Notes under the pieces: model-generated
Seen by the model: the letters and a program-made list of their open reading frames with translations, nothing else
What the model was told of the DNA's origin: nothing
Database searches by the model: none
Origin: JAGVSR01 sp046074825
GTDB lineage: Bacteria > Pseudomonadota > Alphaproteobacteria > Rhizobiales > Hyphomicrobiaceae
Length of the DNA stretch: 29,573 bases
Assembly: GCA_046074825.1 (NCBI GenBank)
Contig: JBJTOZ010000126.1
Span: forward strand, 1-29,573
Direction: 5' to 3'
Shown: one piece after another, positions 23,766 to 29,573 of the stretch
How the letters are laid out: each line of letters starts with the position of its first letter
Position numbering within the stretch: position 1 is the stretch's first letter
Made by a program: the position numbers and the translations under genes

Positions 23766-23785
23766 AGGATATATAAAAATATCCT
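23766..23785. promoter_or_regulatory. Inverted repeat between winged-helix gene and rnhB
   Basis: AGGATAT (23766-23772) and ATATCCT (23779-23785) are exact reverse complements with six A/T bases between them. No T-run follows on the minus strand, so it is not an obvious intrinsic terminator. It could be an operator for rnhB or part of its leader. Confidence 0.35.
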
Positions 23786-23867
23786 CTATAGGTCTTTCAT
23801 AATTAAAAAAGAAAAAGAAATAAAAGATATAAATAAAATGCGCGTAACACTTATTGTGTATTAGACA

Positions 23868-24257
23868 TTAGGAGCTATGAAATTGAATGTTTAACCGTAA
23901 CTGATCACAAGTTAAGGTGGGGGTTTTCCCTCTCCCTTTCGACTTTGATAAAACGATAACACCCAACTGTGATAAACGAGCTAGAGTGCGTGTGAGGCTA
24001 GCCTTTGGCCTGCCAGATATTCGTGAAAGTTCTGCAAGTGTTTTGGGTTTTTGAGTACCGATCATTGATAAAAGTTTTAAATTTCTATCAGAGAGCAGGC
24101 GCGTGATTTTTTCAAGTTTATCATGAGCGTGAATACTGAGTACCCCTTTTTCCATTTTAGGATCTGAGTTTAAGCCTGTTTGGCAGTCGTCCGATAACGG
24201 AGATATCTTTATCTCATGTGGTTGATTGAGATGGGCAGTATTTTTAAGAGTATCCAT
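23868..24257 (-). CDS. Small winged-helix DNA-binding regulator
   Basis: 129 residues. The first 45 or so are polar and look unstructured. Residues about 50-110 form a winged helix: RNLKLLSMIGTQKPKTLAEL, then a recognition helix region SGRPKASLTRTLARLSQLG, then a basic wing (SKSKGRGKTPTLT). The pattern resembles the COG4190/HVO_A0114 group of predicted regulators, and more loosely MarR/ArsR-type proteins. Such proteins sometimes pair with a toxin, but I see no small partner gene next to it: glyS is upstream on the same strand and rnhB downstream. The DNA target and ligand are unknown. The call as a DNA-binding protein is firmer than the family name. Confidence 0.7.
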   Translation of the reverse strand: MDTLKNTAHLNQPHEIKISPLSDDCQTGLNSDPKMEKGVLSIHAHDKLEKITRLLSDRNLKLLSMIGTQKPKTLAELSRISGRPKASLTRTLARLSQLGVIVLSKSKGRGKTPTLTCDQLRLNIQFHSS

Positions 24258-24382
24258 GTTTATGACTTGGTCTGAACAAAAGTTATAAAAGAAGAAAAAA
24301 CGTATATCCTTAGTACGGTGCCACTTTAGAAAGGATCACTTTCAGTAGCTTAAAATCTGGTGCATAAGGAGAGATTAGGAGT

Positions 24383-26611
24383 TTAGCCGGCAATCCGTGT
24401 GAAGTCGGCAATTTTTAAAGTCGTGGCGCGGCTTTCGGAGAGGATTTTCAAGCGATTAACGCGTAATTCCTCATTAGGGACATTCACCGTCACTTTCTCA
24501 AAAAAGGCGTCAATAGGTCTTCTCAAAGCCGCCAATGCATTCATTGCACCTTGGAAATTTTCGACATTGATCGCAGCGTCGATATCGAATTTCGCCTTAT
24601 CTATGGACGTAACGAGGGCTCTTTCGGATGCTTCCACTAAAAGGGAGCCATTAGGTTCGCCACGATATTCTTTTTTATCTTTTTTTTCTTCAATCGTAAG
24701 AATATTTGACGCTCTTTTTGTACCAGCAAGAAGGTTAACCCCATCCTCTGTTTGAAGAAAGGTATCTAACGCTGCAATTCTTTTAACAATGATGGCTAGG
24801 TCATCTTGATCCGGAAGGGCGTAAATAGCATCAATAAGGTCGTGCCGCAGTCCTTTTTCTTTTAAATAAACTTTAAGTCGATCAGCAAAAAAGGCCATAA
24901 GGTCTTTTTTTACCTCAAGGGGATTAAAGGGAACAATAAAATCTTGAGGTATTTTTGAATTAGGATGAAGGGTTGATAGCCATTGGCGAATTTGGCTAAG
25001 CTCCGTTCTTCTTAGATGGAGGGGTTTGTTAGAGGAAGATGTATCTTTTATAGCAAGCGACCTATAGCGTTCAAATTGGTCGATGTATAATGCCATTGAC
25101 TCATTGATTTTCTTCCCAAGTGCGACGCGCAAATCATTTTCTAAAACTATTCTGATAATTCCAAGTGCTGCACGGCGTAATTGGTAAGGATCACCAGAAC
25201 CCGTTGGTTTTTCACCAATGGTCCAGAAACCTACAAGAGTATCAAGTTTGTCTGCCAGAGCTACAGCAATTGCAACGCTGTCGCCATTTTCCTCTTTTGG
25301 AACATCATCATTAAAACCTTTTGGTTTGTAATGCAGTTCAATGGCGCGAGCGATGCTAATTTTAGTTCCTGCTTTTTCTGCATAGTAGCGGCCCATGAGA
25401 CCTTGTAATTCCGGAAATTCACCCACCATTTCTGATACAAGATCGGCTTTTGCTAGTTGAGCTGCGCGCCTGGCATCTTCCCCATTTGCATCAACAGCTC
25501 CTGCGATAATAAAAGTTAATTCAGAAATGCGATCAACTTTGTCTTTTTGTGTTCCTAATTTTTCATGATAGGTTACTTTAGCGAGTTCTGATGCCATCTG
25601 ATCAAGCGGTTTCTTTAGATCTTGATGCCAGAAGAACATTGCATCAGAGAGCCGTGCTCTCATAACCCTTTCATTGCCGGAAATAATGGAAGAACCGCCA
25701 TCTGTTGCTTCAAGGTTCGTAACAAGGATAAACTTGTTGGCAAGTTTTTTACTCTGAGGCTCCATCAACGCAAAGCACTTTTGGTTGCGTTTCATAGTAG
25801 TCATTAGAACTTCCGGTGGGATTATTAAAAAAGAGCTATCAAACGAACCCATAAGAACGACTGGCCACTCTGTTAAACCCGCATTTTCAGCAACAAGTCC
25901 TTCATCCTCAATTAGTTCAAGCTTTGCAGATTTTGCAGCATCTTTTGCATACTCTCTAATTTTTTTTGCTCTGGTCTGTGCATCTAGAATAACTTTTTGC
26001 TGAGATAATTGAGCTACATAATGATCGAAGGAGTGGACTTTGAAAGGGGAGGGAGCATGGAAGCGATGTCCAAAAGAAATGTCTCCAGATACAATACCGT
26101 CGATTTGAAAATGAATAGGACTTCCGTCTAAAAGACAAAGCATGGATTGTAAGGGCCGGATCCAATGAAAAGATCCATTGCCCCATCTCATAGATTTTGA
26201 CCAAGGAAATTTAGCAAGAATACTAGGAATGAGCTCTCCAATAATCTCTTGTGACGATCGTCCTGAGCGTGTCACTCGTACACAGTAATGGTCACCTTTT
26301 TTCTCATCTTTAATGATTTCTGCCTCTTTAATCGAAGTTAAACCTGCAGATTTGACAAAACCTTGTATGGCCTGATCTGGGGCTCCTAGTCTTGGTCCTT
26401 TTTTTTCCTCCACTACGGTAGGGCTTTGATTGGGGAGATCATCGATAACCAATGTGAGCCGACGAGGGGTGCTAAAGACACGTGCGTGAGTAAATGTTAA
26501 TCCCGCTGTTGTGAATTTCTCTCCAACCAGATTTTTTAGATCTTCACTGGCCCGCCCCTGCAGTCTGGCGGGTATTTCTTCGGAAAAGAGTTCAAGCAGA
26601 AATTCGGGCAT
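24383..26611 (-). CDS. glyS: Glycyl-tRNA synthetase beta subunit
   Basis: 742 residues, a little longer than the typical 690-730. It begins PEFLLELFSEEIPARLQ, the family signature. It continues with KSMRWGNGSFHWIRPLQ, then GHRFHAPSPF, ENAGLTEWPVVLMGSFD, then the HD-like segment around KADLVSEMVGEFPELQGLMGRYYA, and a C-terminal anticodon-binding region ending VNVPNEELRVNRLKILS. It works with GlyQ in an alpha2beta2 enzyme that charges tRNA-Gly. GlyQ usually lies directly upstream in alphaproteobacteria; here the upstream neighbours are a 67-residue membrane ORF and a YdjM-like gene, so glyQ must be elsewhere. Confidence 0.97.
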   Translation of the reverse strand: MPEFLLELFSEEIPARLQGRASEDLKNLVGEKFTTAGLTFTHARVFSTPRRLTLVIDDLPNQSPTVVEEKKGPRLGAPDQAIQGFVKSAGLTSIKEAEIIKDEKKGDHYCVRVTRSGRSSQEIIGELIPSILAKFPWSKSMRWGNGSFHWIRPLQSMLCLLDGSPIHFQIDGIVSGDISFGHRFHAPSPFKVHSFDHYVAQLSQQKVILDAQTRAKKIREYAKDAAKSAKLELIEDEGLVAENAGLTEWPVVLMGSFDSSFLIIPPEVLMTTMKRNQKCFALMEPQSKKLANKFILVTNLEATDGGSSIISGNERVMRARLSDAMFFWHQDLKKPLDQMASELAKVTYHEKLGTQKDKVDRISELTFIIAGAVDANGEDARRAAQLAKADLVSEMVGEFPELQGLMGRYYAEKAGTKISIARAIELHYKPKGFNDDVPKEENGDSVAIAVALADKLDTLVGFWTIGEKPTGSGDPYQLRRAALGIIRIVLENDLRVALGKKINESMALYIDQFERYRSLAIKDTSSSNKPLHLRRTELSQIRQWLSTLHPNSKIPQDFIVPFNPLEVKKDLMAFFADRLKVYLKEKGLRHDLIDAIYALPDQDDLAIIVKRIAALDTFLQTEDGVNLLAGTKRASNILTIEEKKDKKEYRGEPNGSLLVEASERALVTSIDKAKFDIDAAINVENFQGAMNALAALRRPIDAFFEKVTVNVPNEELRVNRLKILSESRATTLKIADFTRIAG

Positions 26612-26725
26612 GATCTTACTGTGATGGAATGAGAAGATTGATATCTCTTAAGCAACTCCAAGGGCAGGGGCAAGATAGGGAAAGCTTTTCTCCTAAGCCA
26701 ATATCCCCCTAATTCGAAACAAGAC

Positions 26726-26929
26726 CTAATCTTTTGGTGGTTGAGAAGCAAAGACAAGAGCCCACATTCCAATATCCTCTACTGCACCCGTTGTCACAAG
26801 GTAGCCAAATCCAATAACGCAAAGTACGAAATAAAAGGCTAAAATAGGAAGATTTCTTTTAATGAAGAGAGCCCCAATTAAAAGCAGTGGGCAAAGAGTA
26901 AATAGGGTTCCAATTAAGAGCGGTCTCAT
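26726..26929 (-). CDS. Small hydrophobic protein, two predicted membrane helices
   Basis: 67 residues: two or three hydrophobic segments (about 4-23, 28-48 and a shorter 52-62) with a polar C-terminal tail QPPKD. It lies 114 bases before glyS on the same strand. I do not recognise the family. Short membrane proteins occur next to glyS in some alphaproteobacteria, which is weak support. The ATG has no Shine-Dalgarno sequence, so the call rests on composition and position alone. Confidence 0.5.
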   Translation of the reverse strand: MRPLLIGTLFTLCPLLLIGALFIKRNLPILAFYFVLCVIGFGYLVTTGAVEDIGMWALVFASQPPKD

Positions 26930-27084
26930 AGGAGGAATAATCCGAGAATGCCTGTTTCAAACCAAGATATCCTAATCGGACTATGTCAGTTGCACAATTT
27001 GTTTTTCCAATAGCCTGTGAAGCTTTATATGACTGAACCCAAGGTATAATGGTTTATCTGGATTTCAGGATTTTTCTATTCCAC

Positions 27085-27825
27085 TTAGAATGTCAGCAGA
27101 GTTTTTAAATCAACAACTCCAAACCATTTCCCTTGAGGCAAGATGTTTTTTGTAAGATGTATCCAAGTGTCAGAGGAAAATAAGTATTTAAAAAATCCTT
27201 CATGATTTGGGGCGATGCTTATCAGGAAAGCTATTCCACAGAGCATATAAAATCCTGAAAGGAGGTTTCGTGTATCATAGAGCTTAAGGGCAGTGCCAAA
27301 AGATCGTTTCGTGTATCCTCCCATAAAATCGACAGAATATATCTCATCGAGCAAAAGATGGATGATGTATCCAATAAAAAGAAAAAGGGCTGATGTCCAA
27401 GCTAAGAATTCTGAGTAATCTAAAAAAAAATGAACAAAAACTGCAACCAATAGAGAGAAAAAAACTGCTGAGAGAATTGAATGCCATATTCCTCTATGAA
27501 CCGTGAAGTTATGAAAAAGAGCTTGTGTCCCATATCGAATGAAAACTAATGAGCCAAGCCAAAGGATCCACAATTCAGAAATGGAATACTTTTTTGCGCT
27601 AGCATAAAGTATAACTAATGAAAAAAAGAAACCAAGAGTGCTAAAGAGGACCTGGCTCGGGCGTGATTCCTTCAAATCTATATCAGGGAGGATCGATCCT
27701 ATGATGCCAACCATAGTGAGAGGAATGAGATCTTCAGAAGGAATGACACCAAGGGATGATGTTATTGATGCAAGAAGACCGGAACTGAGTGTTCCAACAC
27801 TTAAATGTGTTGCAAAATTAGCCAT
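27085..27825 (-). CDS. YdjM-like membrane-bound metal-dependent hydrolase (DUF457)
   Basis: 246 residues with several membrane helices. It has the DUF457/YdjM pattern: N-terminal MANFATHLSVG with H7, SILPDIDLKESRPS (D48, D50), HRGIWHSILSA (H110, H115) and HLLLDEIYSVDFMGG (H156, D160, E161), together a likely metal-binding set. E. coli YdjM is annotated as an inner-membrane LexA-regulated putative hydrolase; the substrate is unknown. The start matches the family's usual MANF beginning. The strong ribosome binding site upstream belongs to a nine-codon ORF that overlaps this start. Confidence 0.85.
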   Translation of the reverse strand: MANFATHLSVGTLSSGLLASITSSLGVIPSEDLIPLTMVGIIGSILPDIDLKESRPSQVLFSTLGFFFSLVILYASAKKYSISELWILWLGSLVFIRYGTQALFHNFTVHRGIWHSILSAVFFSLLVAVFVHFFLDYSEFLAWTSALFLFIGYIIHLLLDEIYSVDFMGGYTKRSFGTALKLYDTRNLLSGFYMLCGIAFLISIAPNHEGFFKYLFSSDTWIHLTKNILPQGKWFGVVDLKTLLTF

Positions 27826-27847
27826 ATTTTATAATGCCATTTCTCAT
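27818..27847 (-). CDS. Nine-codon leader ORF overlapping the ydjM-like start
   Basis: ATG at 27847 reads MRNGIIKYG and stops with TAA at 27820-27818. AGGAGG (27861-27856) stands eight bases before this ATG, ideal spacing. The downstream gene's ATG (27825-27823) lies inside this ORF in another frame and lacks its own Shine-Dalgarno sequence. Termination a few bases past that ATG would allow ribosomes to restart on the main gene. An in-frame stop just upstream of the main ATG rules out a simple longer protein. Confidence 0.5.
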   Translation of the reverse strand: MRNGIIKYG

Positions 27848-27911
27848 GCTGAGTTCCTCCTGTTTTTGGAAGGACATAGATATAACTAATTCAGGAAGAG
27901 TGCCCTACCTG

Positions 27912-27939
27912 TTGACTTGCAAAACTGGAATTTTATGAC
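27912..27939 (+). promoter_or_regulatory. Predicted promoter upstream of prfC
   Basis: TTGACT (27912-27917), 16 bases, TATGAC (27934-27939). It would make a leader of about 220 bases before the prfC start, which contains the paired region at 27989-28067. Consensus match by eye. Confidence 0.4.
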
Positions 27940-27988
27940 TAAGTATTATGCAATTATGAATAAGATCTTAAATAATCTTCATGGAATG

Positions 27989-28067
27989 TCTGGGGAATTA
28001 AAAACAGTGCTTTAGCGGGTAATCTACCAAAAAGATCCTCTGCCAGAGGAATGCGTCATTCCCCAGA
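27989..28067 (+). ncRNA. Candidate structured RNA leader of prfC
   Basis: TCTGGGGAAT (27989-27998) pairs exactly with ATTCCCCAGA (28058-28067), closing a 79-base region. Inside it, TCCTCT/AGAGGA (28036-28041 with 28045-28050) forms a six-pair hairpin with a three-base loop. GGAATG/CATTCC (28048-28053 with 28057-28062) forms another. The second hairpin shares bases with both the first hairpin and the closing stem, so the folds exclude each other. I know of no matching RNA family. It could be a switch-like leader or just chance pairing. Confidence 0.4.
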
Positions 28068-28166
28068 GCAATTATTTATTAAACTCTTTTTTATTCTGAG
28101 AATTTGAGACAGAGTGCTCAATTTGTTTCCTTTCTCCTATTTCTGTTTGACGTGTCGGATGGTTCC

Positions 28167-29573
28167 GTGACCCAAAACGTACCCCTTTTGAATAAAGTAG
28201 AAGAGCGCAGAGAACCAGAACAAAGCGCTACAATTGCTCCTGTCAAGGGGATTGGTGCTGAGATCGCGCGCCGCAGAACTTTTGCTATCATTTCCCATCC
28301 AGATGCGGGCAAGACCACTCTTACTGAAAAGCTGCTTTTATTTGGTGGGGCTATCCAGCTTGCGGGGCAAGTCAAAGCGAAAAAAGATAAACAGAACACC
28401 CGATCGGACTGGATGGCAATCGAGCGTGCACGCGGTATCTCGGTTGTAACCTCTGTCATGACTTTTGAATATCAGGGTATAGTTCTCAATTTGCTTGATA
28501 CTCCTGGCCATGAAGATTTTTCTGATCAAACATATAGAACTTTGACAGCTGTTGATAGTGCGATCATGGTCATTGATGCAGCAAAGGGTATTGAAAGTCG
28601 CACACGAAAGCTGTTTGAAATATGCCGTCTTCGCGATATTCCCATTATTACATTTATAAACAAGTTAGATCGAGATACACGAGAGCCGATTGAACTTCTC
28701 GATGAAATATCGGACGTGCTTGCTCTCGATACTGCCCCAATGAATTGGCCTATTGGCAGGGGGCGGGATTTTCGTGGGACTTATAATTTATATGAAAAAA
28801 AAATAACGCGGTTGGATGATCAGGGTGAGGATTTAATTGTTTCTGGCCCCGATGACGAGATCTTTAAGACCCTTCTGCCCGAAGAAAACATTCAACATTG
28901 GCGTGATGAAGTGAGCTTAGTTTTAGAAGCTTGCGGTAAATTCAATCTAGAGTCTTTTAGACATGGTGTCCTAACACCTGTCTACTTTGGTAGCGCACTT
29001 CGTAACTTTGGGGTTCGGCATCTCCTTGAGGCTTTAAAAGTCCACGCCCCACCTCCTCGAAGTTTGAAAGCAGCATCTCGTATTGTTAAGCCAGAGGAGC
29101 CAACTGTCAGCGGGATTGTTTTTAAAATTCAAGCGAACATGGATCCAAATCATCGAGATCGAATGGCTTTTATGAGAATTGTTTCTGGAAAACTCACACG
29201 CAGTATGCGTGTTAAAATTGTTAGAACTGGAAAAACACTTGCTCTTGTTGCGCCTCAGTTTTTCTTTGCTCAAGATCGCACCTTGGCAGAGGAAGCTTAT
29301 GCAGGTGACGTCATAGGCATTCCAAATCGCGGGATTTTGCGTATTGGAGATGCTCTTACTGAGGGTGAAGATATTACCTTTTTGGGTATTCCAAGTTTTG
29401 CGCCTGAAATCCTGAGACGAGTGCGTTTAGAGGATGCAATCCGTGCAAAAAAATTAAAAGAGGCCTTAACAGAGATGGCTGAGGAGGGGGTGGTTCAGGT
29501 CTTCAACCCCTTGGATGGCTCCCAACCGATTGTTGGAGTTATAGGGGCCCTTCAGCTGGATGTACTGGCTGAT
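28167..29573 (+). CDS. prfC: Peptide chain release factor 3, N-terminal part (cut by window edge)
   Basis: 469 codons are readable before the window ends; RF3 is usually about 530. GTPase motifs: G1 SHPDAGKTT (K49), switch I region around ERARGISVVTSVM, G3 DTPGHEDF and G4 NKLD. The RF3-specific sequences TRSDWMAIE and PMNWPIGRGRDF separate it from EF-G. Later the DPNHRDRMAFMRIVSGK stretch marks the domain II part. RF3 recycles RF1/RF2 from the ribosome after termination. The GTG at 28167 gives an N-terminus about 23 residues longer than E. coli RF3; GTG 28152 and TTG 28188 are also in frame and none has a good Shine-Dalgarno sequence. Confidence 0.95.
   Translation, partial: MTQNVPLLNKVEERREPEQSATIAPVKGIGAEIARRRTFAIISHPDAGKTTLTEKLLLFGGAIQLAGQVKAKKDKQNTRSDWMAIERARGISVVTSVMTFEYQGIVLNLLDTPGHEDFSDQTYRTLTAVDSAIMVIDAAKGIESRTRKLFEICRLRDIPIITFINKLDRDTREPIELLDEISDVLALDTAPMNWPIGRGRDFRGTYNLYEKKITRLDDQGEDLIVSGPDDEIFKTLLPEENIQHWRDEVSLVLEACGKFNLESFRHGVLTPVYFGSALRNFGVRHLLEALKVHAPPPRSLKAASRIVKPEEPTVSGIVFKIQANMDPNHRDRMAFMRIVSGKLTRSMRVKIVRTGKTLALVAPQFFFAQDRTLAEEAYAGDVIGIPNRGILRIGDALTEGEDITFLGIPSFAPEILRRVRLEDAIRAKKLKEALTEMAEEGVVQVFNPLDGSQPIVGVIGALQLDVLAD

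Noticed and set aside
26930..27013. Twenty-one-codon plus-strand ORF (ATG 26948) preceded by GGAGG
   Set aside because: The spacing between GGAGG and the ATG is too long and the peptide shows no recognisable feature; the purine run is probably chance.
27989..28067. Identification as 6S RNA, SRP RNA or a tRNA
   Set aside because: The length and conserved sequences of those RNAs (such as the SRP GGAAG tetraloop region or a T-arm) are not present.
1038..29573. CRISPR arrays, intact insertion sequences, prophage genes, tRNA or rRNA genes
   Set aside because: None were seen on reading both strands; apart from the 20-bp duplication, no spaced direct repeats were noticed.

Overview
The window is two unrelated pieces of DNA joined at about position 1037/1038. 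Bases 1 to about 1037 are very GC-rich (around two thirds G+C by eye). They hold three minus-strand genes of an overlapping operon: the tail of an oligopeptide-type ABC ATPase, a small membrane-anchored protein, and the start of the flavin-dependent thymidylate synthase thyX. From about 1038 to the end the DNA is AT-rich (around 40% G+C by eye) and reads as one continuous alphaproteobacterial chromosome. At the join an ABC ATPase and a threonine synthase are both cut in mid-domain with no mobile element, so a chimeric contig is the simplest explanation.

The AT-rich part points to an alphaproteobacterium, possibly an AT-rich lineage such as the Holosporales. The reasons are the order ispH-thrB-rnhA next to a peroxiredoxin, the F0 operon order atpI-atpB-atpE-atpF'-atpF with a split b/b' pair, and the cluster rnhB, ccrM, mutY, dciA (DUF721), dsbA, smc. 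The exact lineage cannot be fixed from this sequence alone.

Layout of the AT-rich part: thrC tail (1038-1645); a 490-bp intergenic stretch; a 1298-codon membrane GGDEF-EAL protein whose two catalytic motifs are both degenerate (2136-6032); yqgE/algH (minus) divergent from a periplasmic DsbD-N-like protein; a Prx5-type peroxiredoxin convergent with the ispH-thrB-rnhA operon; a putative lipoprotein; the F0 ATP synthase operon behind a clear sigma70-type promoter; smc preceded by two tandem DsbA-like thioredoxins and dciA; mutY; ccrM; rnhB; a small winged-helix regulator; glyS; a tiny membrane protein; a YdjM-like membrane protein; and prfC running off the right edge.

The functions are mostly housekeeping: threonine synthesis (thrB, thrC), isoprenoid synthesis (ispH), ATP synthesis, chromosome maintenance (smc, dciA, ccrM, mutY, rnhA, rnhB), translation (glyS, prfC) and envelope thiol chemistry (two DsbA-like proteins and a DsbD-N-like protein). 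I found no CRISPR array, prophage, intact insertion sequence, tRNA or rRNA. The features most worth a second look are the degenerate c-di-GMP protein, several RNA or operator-like inverted repeats (atpE-atpF' gap, algH/dsbD promoter, prfC leader), a 9-codon leader ORF that owns the good ribosome binding site in front of the ydjM-like gene, and the chimeric junction.
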